Shown in pieces: positions 10,830 to 23,345 of a stretch of DNA of 64,000 nucleotides. Position 1 is the first letter of the stretch, and every line of letters begins with the position of its first letter. The DNA is taken from the NCBI RefSeq assembly GCF_039555335.1, contig NC_092629.1, positions 6,557,432 through 6,621,431 of the forward strand, read 5' to 3'. The notes under the pieces were generated by a model. It ran no database searches. It saw only the letters and a program-made list of their open reading frames with translations, and was not told the DNA's origin. The stretch is from Amphiura filiformis (taxonomy: Eukaryota > Echinodermata > Ophiuroidea > Amphilepidida > Amphiuridae). Both the position numbers and the translations under genes were made by a program.

Positions 10830-12337
10830 AAGGAATATTTGGAATGGTTCAACAGATATTCCTGGTTCAACGTACGTTCCTAATCCCTACTTTATGAAGC
10901 ATATTGGGCAAAAATGATGCACTCAATGTAAATTTGTACCATTGCCTCCTCTCAACAGACGACCCCTGATACATCCATGAGTAATTTAGTAAAATAGGAA
11001 GTAGATATAATGTCAGCCCTATATTATATTTACATTGATTTCAGTATTTTGAAGCAGAATTTTGAAGACAGTACTTGGGAAAATACTTTTCAATTTCAGG
11101 GATTAGTGTCAGTGCATGTGACATGTTATCTGATCAACATACACCGGTACTCTTTTATACCCTATGAAATTCACTTTTACCCCCCCCCCCCCATGTCCCC
11201 CTGAAATTCACTTTACCCTCCCCAAAATCCCCCTGAAAAAATAATTTCTGGTGCTACCACTGCATACAAGTCATTATTTAGACCACATTTTGTGATCATT
11301 GCAAATGATGCTCAAGTTTTTGTACTTTACAGTAACAGTAATAAGAACGTTTTCTAGAAGTTTTATTTTTATAATGACATTTGTTGATATCTTTGAACTC
11401 GTAGGATACAATTCTATGCGGTAAAATACATGTATGTAGCAACAATTTTCATTTTTTACTGCCTTGCTTTTGCTCTAAATGTGCTGCATAAAGGCCATTG
11501 AAGATTTCAATTTTGTATATTATGCCTATATTTTACATAGAAACTTTAGAATAGTTTAGCAACATTTATATTTTTATATTTTACATTGGTGGTGGGAGGT
11601 TTACATGTCATGTTATCAAAATAAATTTGCATTTTCCTTGTATTTAGTTGACTTTTGCTGATTACCCTATTTTATTCAGCCTGTTGAGCTTAACCCCTGA
11701 GCACTACCTGCCGATCTAACACTGCCTCTGATTGGTCAATTGCATGATATCTTCACTTAAATCACCAATCAGAATGGAGCTTTGCAAATAATTCACCCCA
11801 TTTTTTTGCATGGTGAAATTATTCTAACAATGTTGCTGATTGGGCCAATTGATAAATGAAAACTTCTTTTTGGCCAATCGGCAGGTAGTTCCCATGGGGT
11901 TAAAAACCCAAGTTTGTATCTGCATAGATCATTTATGGTTTCTGGTAGGGGTGCACATTTTGTTTTTTTCAGCATTTGTACCACATTTCATTCCACTATA
12001 CAAGAAATGCAGAATAAAATTATATTTTCAAGCAAATAATGAATGACAGAATTCCTCAAAATAGTTTCTTGTCCTCATACATGTTTACGAGCAAGAAAAT
12101 ACTTGTTTAGGGTATTATAGAAGCTCCTGGAAAATACTTGTTTAGGGTCCATTTGGATAGTCCATGCACGAGTATGATATCACCAAGTGGCCCCCAGGTT
12201 ATGCTAACTTAAATCCCTACTAAAAAAAATGGATTTTGCATTTTGGTTTTTAGGTCACATTCTGGAAACAAACTTTTTTTAGGGTTATGCGATTACAAAC
12301 ATTGATAATAATTATGCCTAGGTTTGTACAACTCCTG

Positions 12338-12530
12338 TTGGGCTATTCCACTTGAAATCCATACACCCCCTATTGGAAGAAATGACCTTAATCTTCAACA
12401 CAGGGTGTGTGAATATTATAAATGGGGGTTACCAGAGTGGGTGACTCAGTTGAAATCTACACCCCCTGTGCGGAAGAGTAAGGTCATGTCTTCTATGGGG
12501 TTTTGTATGGATTTCAAATGGGACAGTCCA
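12338..12530. mobile_element. MITE family A, copy 1
   Basis: About 190 bp. It starts GGGCTATTCCACTTGAAATC and ends with the complementary GATTTCAAATGGGACAGTCC. Inner short phrases AAGACATGACCTTA and AAATCTACACCCC are also mirrored. This family has at least seven copies plus a half copy (17270-17347) in the window. Confidence 0.85.
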
Positions 12531-12802
12531 TTTTCAAAGGATGTCTTGGACCAAAATCTTTGCTTGAATGGATTATTAAAGAGTGAACAGAAATCTTTAC
12601 GGATACAAAAAATTAATTTGGAATAAATTGTAAGGAAAGTTGGAAAAAATTATATGAAATTGATATCAAAACCTTTTCTAGTATAATAGCATCTCATTAG
12701 AGAATTTTTAAATGTACTGTAAATTCCAACACACATGTGTTGTAAAATTGTGAACCATTTTGTATTCAGTATTATACCTAGATTGTGTAACCATGGTTAT
12801 TC

Positions 12803-12986
12803 AGCTATTCCAGTTGAAATCCACACACCCCTGTGGAAGACATGACCTTACTATTCCACACAGGGAGTGTGAATTTTAAATGGAGTTACCCGAATGGATG
12901 ACTCCATTTGAAATCTGCACCGTGTAGGAGATTAAGATCATGTCTTCTATAGGGGTTGTGGGGGATTCAGTTGTAATATAGCCCAT
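12803..12986. mobile_element. MITE family A, copy 2
   Basis: GCTATTCCAGTTGAAATCCA at the left end, with a diverged complement (ATTCAGTTGTAATATAGCCC) at the right end. Confidence 0.8.
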
Positions 12987-13437
12987 TAAACCTGTTCACA
13001 TATTTAAAAGGTTGAAATAGATTTTTAAATTTTTTAACACAAAGGTGCACAAATCAATTGCTACATGAATTTTTATGTTTGTTGATGTTTTATAAATAAA
13101 TTACTATGTCATAAATATCAAGCTGTACTTTTGGTTTATTATGTGTGTGATTGTGTTTTATATAATGGATAAAATCCATACAATCCAACGAGCCAAGTTA
13201 TGGTCCGAATTCATGCAGTCATTACTGGGTTCACATCTGCACCAAGTGTTGCGATTGCTTGGGTGGATTAAAACTGCTTAAATATCAGTCTTATATTGGG
13301 TTGTAAACTTTCATTATTCATTTGTGTAACAGGAGTATATTGGAATACTGTTTAATATTCCCACCAAGGATGGGATGAGACCCAGTTATGGCTGCCAGTG
13401 AGGCGTGTACAAAATTGGATTCGTTTATATCGAAGAC

Positions 13438-13692
13438 GGCTGAAGACATGACTTCAATCTCACACACGGGGTGTACATTTCAAATGGAATTGCCCATTTT
13501 GTTAACCCCATTTGAAATTCACATTCCGTGTGGATAGGCATGAGAATGGCTTTTTTTAAACTGCCTGAAAAAGTGCACGAAGGGGCCCAAAGCGGGCTGA
13601 AAATAAATAAAATGCATAAATTTGGACAACAAAACTGCCTGAAAATTCTCATGCCTTCCATAGGGGTATGGATTTTAACTGGCATAGCCCAT
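13438..13692. mobile_element. MITE family A, copy 3, with an internal insert
   Basis: The left terminus is missing or decayed. GAAGACATGACTTCAATCTC starts the recognisable part and GGATTTTAACTGGCATAGCC ends it. About 100 bp at 13541-13640 have no counterpart in the other copies. Confidence 0.7.
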
Positions 13693-13696
13693 TCTT

Positions 13697-14360
13697 GCTC
13701 TACGGCGAGTTCGATATTTGTATGACGAATCCGATATGTTATGGTATCATGCGAAATAAGCCATCCAATATTATCATTATTAGGTTTTCTTAACTCCTAA
13801 TAATAACCCTGAAAACATAATGAAGTTGATCGGTGATTGCGTAAAAGCTGCAGAATGGATTATTGAAAAATGTAGGCAAAATATGCAAATGAGCTCATTA
13901 ATATTCATAAATATGCAAATTACATGACAAACCTATACAGCACATCACGCCATCAGATCCTATCACCGTACCAAGTTTGATATAATATTGGATGGCTGAG
14001 CATGATACCATAACATATCGGATGAGTCATAAAAATATCGGACGAGCCAACGGCGAGTTCGATATTTGTATGACAAATCCGATATGTTATGGTATCATGC
14101 GAAATAAGCCATCCAATATTATCATTATTAGGCTTTCTTAACTCCTAATAACCCTGAAAACATAATAATGAAGTTGATCGGTGATTGCGTTTAAGCTGCA
14201 GAGTGGATTAATGAAAAATATAGGTAATATGCAAATGAGCTCATTAATATGCATAAATATGCAAATAAAATGACACAAAACTATACAGCACATCACACTA
14301 TCATATCCTATCACCGTACCAAGTTTGAACTTAATCGGTGATTGCGTTGGAGCTGCAGAG
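13697..14360. mobile_element. Two tandem copies of a roughly 347-bp palindromic element
   Basis: GAGTTCGATATTTGTATGAC occurs at about 13704 and 14053, in each case followed by TATGTTATGGTATCATGCG. The first copy ends with the complement of its own start (TGATACCATAACATATCGGA, about 14005). The second lacks that end and breaks off near 14360. Confidence 0.8.
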
Positions 14361-14644
14361 TGGATTAAAGAATTTGCTTCCGCCCGGACAGCCACACAAA
14401 GAAGCATACAAGCAAAGAAACAAACAACCAGGCAACCATTTGGATGATAACATAAGCCCCACATATATGTGGGGGCCAAAAAACCCAACCCTGTTCTACA
14501 GGCGAACAGACCTTTCAAGTAGGGTCAGGCGTAGTTTTTTTCTGGAGGCTAAAATTGATCAAAATCACCCAAAAAAATCTCCAAAAACACAAATTCTGGG
14601 TCGGTTGAGCTAATCTCTGGCTATGCCACTGATTAAGATAGAAT

Positions 14645-14822
14645 GGGCTATTCCAGTTGAAATCCAGACACCCCCCTATGAAAGATGTGACACACAGGGG
14701 GTGTACATGTATATTTTGCAAATGGAGTCACCCATTCAAGTAACCTAATTTACACTCCCTGTGTGGAATATTAAGTGTTGCCTTCCACAGGGTGGTGTAT
14801 GGATTTCAACTAGAATAGCCCA
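14645..14822. mobile_element. MITE family A, copy 4
   Basis: The ends are GGGCTATTCCAGTTGAAATC and GGATTTCAACTAGAATAGCC. The copy is well preserved. Confidence 0.85.
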
Positions 14823-15154
14823 ATTGGGATAAGTAGGGAGCACAAAGTACAAAATTAAAATAAGTATCAGGCATGAACAATTTTAGTGTTTATTGCAATT
14901 GTTTTCAGTGTTTTTCAGCCTATTTCTGAATCAAATTCACAGAAAATGGTAAAAAAACATGGTTTGCAGTGTTTTTTCCCTATATGTAAGTGAACAAAAC
15001 TGGTTAAGATAATGGGTGATTTTTTTTCCAAAATTTTAGAAACTTTTTTCCTACAATTCTATTTGATATCTTATACAAAGGTGCTAGTACAAAAACTACA
15101 CTACTATTATAGGTCTACTTTCCAAGCTAATGATTATAAAATATGGATATACAA

Positions 15155-15575
15155 CAGGGTTCGTGAGGTTTTTGCATGAGGTGGAAAAAAAGCAGTTAAA
15201 ACCACTTGGCAAAAACTAAAAAAGTGATCTATAGTTCATTTTTTTCATCTCAAAACAAATTGTAATTATAAATAACATATTAAGAAATTAAAGGTATGGG
15301 TTTTCATTGCTCAAGTGCATTTAACCGATATGTGGCAAAAATCAAATTTAAAACTTGTTCCTTTTAAGGACTTGATAAGACAAAAACTATTGAATGATTC
15401 ACTAAAAGTTTTGTGATACTGTTTATGAGCTTTCTATGTTACTTTTTAATATTTGAGTGACTATATGTGAGTTTTTGCCAGTTTTTGCCATTTTTGCTGG
15501 TTTAAACCAGGCAAAAACTGGCAAAAACAGGTTTTTGCCAGTTTTTGCCACTTTGCCGGCAAAAACCGAACCCTG
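15155..15575. mobile_element. hAT-like MITE with exact 8-bp target duplication
   Basis: The termini are CAGGGTTCG and CGAACCCTG, flanked by ATATACAA on both sides (15147-15154 and 15576-15583). The interior is built from repeated GTTTTTGCCA phrases in both orientations. It is 421 bp long with no frame. Confidence 0.88.
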
Positions 15576-15744
15576 ATATACAATAGTAATAAAAGTTTAT
15601 CGTAAAAAGGTGTAGTCTGATTTGTCCATGTTATGTTTTCAATCTTACATTGAGGCCTAGCAATAAAACCATGTTTCCAAATTTAAGTTGTTCATATTTC
15701 TGGTTGTGGTTACCACAATTCACCTCATTTTTGTTCACAGCATT

Positions 15745-16078
15745 TAAAGGAGTATTTCGTGATCCTAGCATCCTCTTTTTATGACATTTTTCAGTAGATA
15801 TCCACGAAAAAAGCTTATTTCCAAAATTTCAGTTGATTCCTTATGCATGATTATGTGTATTACACTGCTCCATAGACAATGTGTTGTAATTTTGTTCTGG
15901 TGCACCAGAACGAAATTCAAATTTGGCGATATTTTTGCTAAACGAATTAATCTGCAAGAAATATTTGGTACCGTACATAAACATTGTGTAGCCAGAGGTA
16001 TCCAGTGGTGTAAAAATCTCAACTTTTTTGGGAAAAGTGGGGGATGAGGCTGTGGATCACTTAAATGCCCCTTTAACA
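15745..16078. mobile_element. Imperfect inverted-repeat element
   Basis: It begins TTTAAAGGAGTATTTCGTGA and ends GATGAGGCTGTGGATCACTT followed by GCCCCTTTAA. A fragment of the same right end occurs at about 29398-29466. Confidence 0.6.
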
Positions 16079-16089
16079 AAACATACAAA

Positions 16090-16343
16090 TGTGACCCATC
16101 ACATCAAACTGACCACTTCGCGGCTGGCTTCATTAGCAGATAACAATTAAAGAAGATGATAAAATATAAAGAAAATAAAAACAAATTTGAGCTTGTTTTG
16201 CCTCGTAAAACATTTATACTGTATTTTTCAACAAATAAGGTATCATTTTTAATAAAGCTAAAAAACAGTAGTTTATCCCAGTGTTTAAATCTCCATTTTC
16301 ATTTCTGCCGTGAAGTGGTCGGTTTTGAAGCGATGGGTCACAA
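16090..16343. mobile_element. MITE with TGTGACCCATC ends
   Basis: TGTGACCCATCACATCAAAC plus GACCACTTCGCGG at the left are mirrored by CCGTGAAGTGGTCGGTTTTG plus GATGGGTCACA at the right, giving arms of about 35 bp. Confidence 0.75.
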
Positions 16344-17722
16344 ATACACTTCGGACGTTAAATTTTACTGGAGTAATGAGAAAAACAGGTGCTTCCTTCT
16401 GATACCAAAATCTCAGTACTGATGATGTGGGATGAGGATCCCTTTGACACACAAAGGCACAAAAAAACCCCACCAAAATAACAAGTCTACTTTATAAAAG
16501 ATAATTACACAAGTCTTTATAAAAGATTAAACATGAGAATATCATATGATTATAAAATATAATTATAATATATCATGTGATGCGATCAAGCAAAATCAGT
16601 CAGAACTCAGAAATATTAAATTTTCAGTTTCTTATAGGATAGTAAAAAGCATTTACAAAGCTGCATTTTGCAGAAAACCCCATTGAAATTGAACAACCAG
16701 ATAAGTAATTAAAGAGTTGTTCACCGATAATACCCCAATATTTTGGGCTAAAAATCAATATCAGTTTCAGTCCTCGTGAGCTAAAAATCAATATCAGTTT
16801 ACAATCACTTATTAATGACAATGGGCTAAGGCTAATGAAATGAAATGATTAGTTTACCGTCACATTTTTCAGTGAAATATGAGGTCATGATTTCATTATT
16901 CATTATTTTGGAAAATTTCATTATTGTCAAAACTTTCATTTATATGGCTATTACCTATATTGTTGATGAAAGACCATCTCAAAACGTGTATTAATGCTTA
17001 GATCATCATTACAGATATTTTGCAACAGATTGAGAAAAGATTTGAATTTGTTTTTATTAAAATGAAAAGAAATTTGCAATTTTTGTAATCACTAAAAACA
17101 TGATGAGGTAATCCTTAAATTTCCATTATTTACTACATCCTCTACCCCTTACAACTAAGAAAAACTGCTGATTATGATCAGAAGGGGATGTCAGACATTT
17201 TGAGAGTTTCAATTTTCAGATACATGTAATTGACTTTTTTATGAAAATAATGAAAGTTTTGGTCAAATTGAAATACTCCCTCTGTAGAAGACCTTTAATA
17301 TTAAATCTTCCACAGGGGTATGGTATAGACTTCAAATGATATAGCCCAAATGTAATCATCTAGTTCCAGAAATGTTAAAAAAGTACTGAAACAAGATTTT
17401 TATTTCCTTACATTAGTACTGGGTTATACATATTTCTGATTCCTTAGTGCTCCAGCTTATTTCATGCAGGATGATCTCCTGAGCATTTTGACACCATTTT
17501 AATTGGAACCGGCCACAAAATGAGTAGGTGCCGGCAATGAAACTTATTCAAGCTGGAGCCCTAAGGAATCTGAAACATCGCCTTTTTTTTCCACTCTATA
17601 ACCAACCCTATTTACATTTATCTGGATTTTGGTAATCTGATTAGGCGAATCATTCAGCATGATCATACCTACATGTATAATTAATTACAATTTTATATAA
17701 AAGAATGTTGCAAATTAAATTA

Positions 17723-18070
17723 GCAGTCGAGGTAGCTTAATTGGTAAGACGTTATACTTTGGTTCAATGATGTTTGGCGATGGCGCAGTTCGTGGGCACA
17801 GTTCCTGTTTGCATTTTCATGAGTATATTGTAAATTGAGCCAACTTCCCCTAGGCAAGGAGCAAACTGCTTATCGTCTCAGTTACCCATACAAGAACTCT
17901 GGGAGTTGATCCTGGCTGTGATGGTTTCTTGTGGTATGTATGAGGTGTGCGCTTCTTTAGCCGTAAGTCCCAAATGGCTCATATGGTGTGTCTTGGGTCA
18001 CAGTGGACAGCAAATTCATGAAGCTTGAGGGCTTACGCCTGTGCGAAGCACACAAAAATATCACTGCTCT
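17723..18070 (+). mobile_element. SINE-like element with tRNA-like head
   Basis: TAGCTTAATTGGTAAGACG resembles a pol III A box, and GGTTCAATG sits where a B box would be. The body contains AGTTGATCCTGGCTGTGATG, and the tail GCCTGTGCGAAGCACACAAA runs into a T tract. A related body and tail occur around 38690-38810 and 39225-39425. Confidence 0.55.
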
Positions 18071-18410
18071 TTTTTTTGTAAACAAAAGTCATCAGGCACT
18101 CATGTTACTGATTGCTTAGAGGTCTCCCATCAGTCCGAAACACTGTCAATCCGAACCACCGTCAGTCCAAAAATCTAACTGAAGTTAGGGTTAGGGCTAT
18201 GGTTAGAGTAAATGTTCAATTAGATTTTCAGACTGACGGGGTTCGGATTGACAGCGTTCAACTAACGGGTGTACCCATTGCTTATGCTCATTAGGCTTTT
18301 AGAAGAATGGTATACACAATAGAAGGACATTATTCAATCTGGGTAAAATCCACACTTGTACAGCGCCATTCTATTGTGTCTGCCACACCTCTATAAAATG
18401 TTAGTTTCAC

Positions 18411-20417
18411 TCATTCTACATAAGAGAAGATCTTAGCTGGACGTCCAGCAAACTGTACCACCACCAACCTGTCGTTGTTAATCAATGCAATTCCCTGTGC
18501 CCAGGTCACATCAGTTGTAATACATCCCAGGTAGGAGCCATCCTCTGTGAAGCTGTAGATGCCACCTTGTCCTCCACCGTAAGAGCTCCCATAGCAGCTG
18601 ACATAGATGATGCCATCATCACTACAGCACACACCACATGGGCGCCATGATCTCCAATGATATGATGCAGTCAAGTTGGTTGCATACAGTAAACTACCTT
18701 TGTACTGGATTATGCGTGTATCCGAGTAAGCGTACCTGTTAGCACGTGTCATTCCAATGAATAATGGACAGATGGCGGTTTTCATTGTGGCAATATGGGT
18801 GCCATCTTGCTTGTGCTTGCTGATGTATTTCTTACTGCTGCCTACCAACAGATTCCCATCACTATCAATGGCGAGACCATACAGTTCTGAGCCATCTGTA
18901 ATCGATGATTTGCCATCTGGAGATCTGGCAGGAAACTGGTTCAGATATATACCATCATGACTGAAGACCTTCACACAAGCTGTATAGTCAGTAATGAAAA
19001 GAAACCCATCGACGCTTACAGCAACATCATGAGGGTGAAGATCAAGATAATCATCAAAAATTACATGTTTGTAATTCCCGTCAGAATCAAATACCTTTAC
19101 ATTCTGGTCAGTCCAGTCAGCTATAAGGATATCCGATGTAGTTGGATCCACAGCGACACCAAAACCACCTTTGATCTTTCCAGGTCCTTCCACACCAATC
19201 TCTTTCTCTAGAACCCATTTCCCAGTTCTGTCCCTAGGACTCATGCTTCCTGATGATAAAGTGCCAAGATGTACACTTTCTACACTATCCTTCTGATGTG
19301 GGTTGAATTTCACTTTACTGAGACTGACATTAACTGGATTATGCAGCGTTATCTCACCCTGCACCTGTGTCAGGGTTTTGCATAGTACAGCATAATTTGA
19401 AGCTACATCATGCTTGGAACCTGATTTTATCAATTGATTGCCAATTTCCTGTGCATTACTGATCTTAGATTGCATGTTTCAGAACTCCATCATCTCATTT
19501 TCTATTTTTTTCAGATTCTTCATTTTGATTATGCGTTCAGCTGATCTGTCGTCGTCTTGACATTTTCCTGCAGCGCTTTCGGAAATTCCTCTTTTGCTTG
19601 GCTCTCTGCGTCTTTTTATCTGCTTGGTAGCTTTGGTGAGCTGACTATCTAGTTTTGCTTTGACCTTGTCTGCTTTAGTAATGGCACCAATTAATTTCCT
19701 ATTGATATCTTTACAAGCTGTTACTAAATTTTTGATTTCCTCCAGGTGATCTTTAACAGCGCTTTCCAAAGGAATGTAATCATGTTCCGGACAAGTGTGC
19801 TCCATCACTGTGCAGTCACGACAGATAGGTATATCACAAGTTTTACAGTACCATCGCAACACTTGCTCCTTATGCTTCAGGCAGCACTCATCTTTCTCTA
19901 GCATCAATTTGCTCATATCAACTTTACCCGATCTTAACTGATCCAAGGTGAAGACTTTATGGATTCTGAGAGGTTTTATGGTCTTATGTAGACGAACACA
20001 TTTATAACAAAGAAAACCATTACAGTTCATGCATCGTGATGTAACCTGTCGACCAGTAGCTTCGCAACTGGCACATGGCATTATGACCTTTCCAACCTTA
20101 AAAATGGCTTTCCTTTCTTTCATTCGATTGATGAAGAAGCTGTCTCTGAAGCCATTTACCCGCCAGGAGGTAGAGGAATCTTTTCTTGGCATAAAGGACA
20201 GATGAAACTAGTACTACAACTACTGCTGCTTTCGAGGCATTTCAAACAGAAGGAATGCAAGCATGGAAGTTCTTTTGGGTTTTCCATTTCTTGCAAACAT
20301 ATATTGCAGGTGGTCAGACTGTTCCCTCTGTGTTGTTCCCTCTATTTCATCGTGAACGACGCTATTATGTGTCAAGCGTCGCGACATTTTAGCCAATTGA
20401 TTGCTTTCCTTGCTCAT
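18411..20417 (-). pseudogene. TRIM-NHL gene (RING, B-box x2, coiled coil, NHL), frame-broken
   Basis: A single-exon TRIM-type E3 ligase locus. The RING lies at about 20165-20320 on the minus strand (CNIC, then PCLHSFCLKC and FICPLC). B-box 1 is at about 20083-19963 and B-box 2 at about 19889-19774 (RWYCKTCDIPICRDC). A coiled coil follows, then a C-terminal NHL propeller of 354 codons (18411-19475, with GFGVAVDP, PHDVAVSVDG and LYGLAIDSDGN repeats). Two defects are visible. Near 20155-20163 the RING frame hits TAA, and one extra base would restore VNGFRDSFF. An in-frame TGA at 19479-19481 separates the coil from the NHL part, with coding sense on both sides. The RING frame also has no upstream ATG; a 20417 ATG opens the other frame. 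I infer a young pseudogene or a locus with assembly errors. TRIM-NHL proteins ubiquitinate targets or repress RNA in the cytoplasm. Confidence 0.85.
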
Positions 20418-21519
20418 TCCCAGTGAAATAGTTGATAGTGTTGATTTTAACTTTGATCTGTTAATACTCCAAGAAAAATCTTACTTTAAGATTTTTTCTC
20501 TGTGTAAAAATGTAGTTCGAATAAACATTGGGTTGCACTACGTACCCTTGGTTGACCCAGAACAGTAAACTTTTGATACCACATGCATCAAATAGTTGTG
20601 AGCCGTTTCCCAAGGTTTTGTCATTTGGATTTTAGGCACTTCGTGTTCCAATTAGGGGATGTTGGTAGTGGCAAAACACTTACAGTACACCTATCACGAC
20701 GATGATTGACGAGGCAATGACCCAAGTGAGAAAATGCGAGAGAAGAGCAAGCATTAAGTGACTATGTTAAAACTGGGACCTTGTGAGTGAATTAATCGTT
20801 GTTGATCACATAAATAGAAAATTATATGGAAGTCTGTTACAGTTGCAACTTGCTAGCAGTGTTGTCAGCAGAATCTGAAATTAAAAAGATGAAAAAAAGA
20901 TTTATAATAAACAATTAAATCGTAAAGATTAATGTTATGGTCTAAGTTTTCCGATTTAGAAATGGGCAAGGCAAGACTGCTAGGTCACACATGCAATGAA
21001 TTAATTGTTTTGCATACACAATATACAAATCAGACAACTTTAATCTCATCTGAAATTAGATCACCCATCAGGTAAGGTTATAGAGAGCTGTCAGGTACGG
21101 CAAACAAGAAGTCAGGTTATGATGTTATTTAAACTAAAGCATACTCTGTGTCTTATCATTTAAGATATTGACTTTGTAACTATCTCAGCGGGTGTCAACT
21201 TAACTGCAGACGACAAGTTTCATTTTATTTTTAAGTCACAAATTTCAGAATTGTTAATTTTCATGACCATATTTGGAATCAGGATGTAAAATGAGTACAA
21301 ACAAGCCTAGTATTGGTTCAGTACATGGTTCTTTTAGCTCCAAATCAAAGAGTTCCAAATCAGTGCGGGGGTACACATAATTATTGCACCACACTTTACT
21401 TTTTTTGAAACTCATGAAATAATTACATACTTTCATGTACTTGTGAAGAAATTTGAATGCTGTCAATCAAGTTGGATGCATATTAAATGTAGGTCCATAG
21501 CGGTAAATCACTCTCAACC

Positions 21520-22010
21520 TCTATCTTTGGCCAAGTCCAGTATCACCATCACCCTCTATCTTTTGCTGAGTCCAGTATCACTATCACCCTCTATCTTTGG
21601 CTGAGTCCAGTATCACTATGACCCTCTATAATTGGCTGAGTCCAGTATCACTATCACCCTCTATCTTTGGCTGAATCCAGTATCACTATCACCCTCTATC
21701 TTTGGCTAAGTCCAGTATCACCATCACCCTCTATCTTCGCTGAGTCCAGTACCGCTATCACCCTCTATCTTTGGCTTAGTTTAGTATCACCATCACCCTC
21801 TATCTTTCGCTGAGTCCAGTATCACTATCACCCTCTATATCATGCTGAGTCCAGTATCAGTATCACCCTGTATCTTTGTCTTAGTCCAGTATCACCATCA
21901 CCCTCTATCTTTGGCCGAGCCCAGCATCACTATCACCCTTTACATGTACATGTATCTTTGGCTAAGTCCAGTATCACTATCACCCTCTATCTTTGGCTAT
22001 AAAAGTCCAA
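21520..22010 (+). repeat. 35-bp minisatellite, about 14 units
   Basis: Units read AGTCCAGTATCACTATCACC followed by CTCTATCTTTGGCTG, with point variants and small indels. Confidence 0.92.
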
Positions 22011-22429
22011 CATCAGTCCAGTTATGGATTACTAGTACTGCAAGAACAATGATAAGAGATAAAGAAAAATGATGAGTTTCATAGGCGTAGATCCTAGTCA
22101 GGGTGGGAGGGGGATAAATTTTGATAGGTCCATTCAATCATCCCCCATCCAATGTTGATGCCTGATGCCTGTATGTGACAACTGACCACTTGATGAGGAC
22201 ATTATAAATTACCAGCATGTTTCTTTTTATTAAATGTAAATGTGCTCCTTTCTGGACTACACAGGACCAGCATCTACACATGAACCTGTATATAAGTATG
22301 CACCACAAGTTCTACAAAATACAACTTGCTCTGGATCTGTTATTTGTCAACTTTCGAAAGAAGTTTGTAATACCTCCAATCTCTCAAACTGAACAAGAAC
22401 CCATGCAGTTCTCATGATCTTGCAAAACC

Positions 22430-23345
22430 AAAGAGGAAAACAAGACGCAGCAAAAGAAAGAAACAATCTCACTTTGAAAAACTTAACAAGAATAAGGACA
22501 CTGTTAAATGTAGCATTCTTAATACTAGATCTGTCAGAAATAAGACTACTGAATTTGTAGACTTTGTTATTGACAATAATCTTGAAATTATTGCACTCTG
22601 TGAATCCTGGATCAAACCAGAGAACCAATCAGTTATTGGAAATATCACTCGAGATGGTTACAAATTTACCCACTGTCCAAGACCTGGTTCCAAACATGGA
22701 GGAGGTGTAGCCTTAGTTTATAAATCTGGATTGAATGTACGTGTCTTAAACAGCGATTTGAACTTCACATCATTTGAATCGCTTTGTGTAGAAATTACCA
22801 GCGGTTCTACATCTCTTTGCCTAGTTATAATCTAGCGTCCTCAACCTAAACCTACTGGATGTGCGTTTTGCATATTCCTTGAGGAATTTTCATCACTTGT
22901 TGATAGGTGTTTGCTCAGCAATAGCGCTGTCATCTTTGCCGGAGATTTTAATATCTGGTGCGAATGTTGTGAAAACTTGAGAACTGCATTGACGATGTTC
23001 GGGTGGAAAGGAAGCAACTGCTTGTAGTTAAATGACTCTAAAACTGATTTTATTATTATTGGCTCAAGACAGCTATTGGAGAAAGTCAACATTCCGCACA
23101 TTAGGGTTGGTTCTTCTTATATTGAACCATCCACTGACATAAGAAATCTGGGTGTTATGTTTGACACTTCATTGACTATGGAGAATCAGATCACGTCCAT
23201 GTCCAAAGCTGCTTGTTTATCACTGCGCAACATTGGAAGTGTACGCAAATATTTGACCAGAGATGCAGCAGAAACTCTCACTCATGCTTTTGTGACATCA
23301 AGAATTGATGGAAATAATGCTCTCCTAAATGGTCTGCCAGATAAG
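22430..23345 (+). mobile_element. CR1/L2-type non-LTR retrotransposon relic, internally deleted
   Basis: The first part (about 22500-22985) encodes an AP-endonuclease domain: SILNTRSVRNK, IIALCESW, GGGVALVYK and GDFNIW, with one in-frame stop. At about 22985-23035 the sequence jumps to the end of a reverse transcriptase: LNDSKTDFIIIGSRQLLEKV, RNLGVMFDTSLTM and ALLNGLPDKQL. The RT core including the catalytic YADD box is missing. It is inactive, and its 3' end is lost in a G run at 23359. Confidence 0.85.

Larger units (their letters stand above)
10360..18410. other. Region without a recognised gene between SRA and TRIM-NHL loci
   Basis: I see no exon with support on either strand. The region holds the inverted-repeat elements listed separately, a poly-C run near 11180-11192, a short inverted repeat at 18129-18260 (AGTCCGAAACACTGTCAATC, with its complement near 18225-18260) and AT-rich unique sequence. 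Confidence 0.6.

Noticed and set aside
14138..14518. Minus-strand frame of 126 codons
   Set aside because: It runs across the second tandem palindromic element and a MITE fragment, so it is chance open sequence.
19479..19481. In-frame TGA in the TRIM gene as a selenocysteine codon
   Set aside because: TRIM-NHL proteins have no known selenocysteine here, the site is in a coiled coil, and a second frame lesion exists. A nonsense mutation or sequence error is simpler.
22347..22628. Minus-strand frame of 93 codons near the LINE relic
   Set aside because: It is the shadow of the plus-strand endonuclease domain, which has recognisable motifs.
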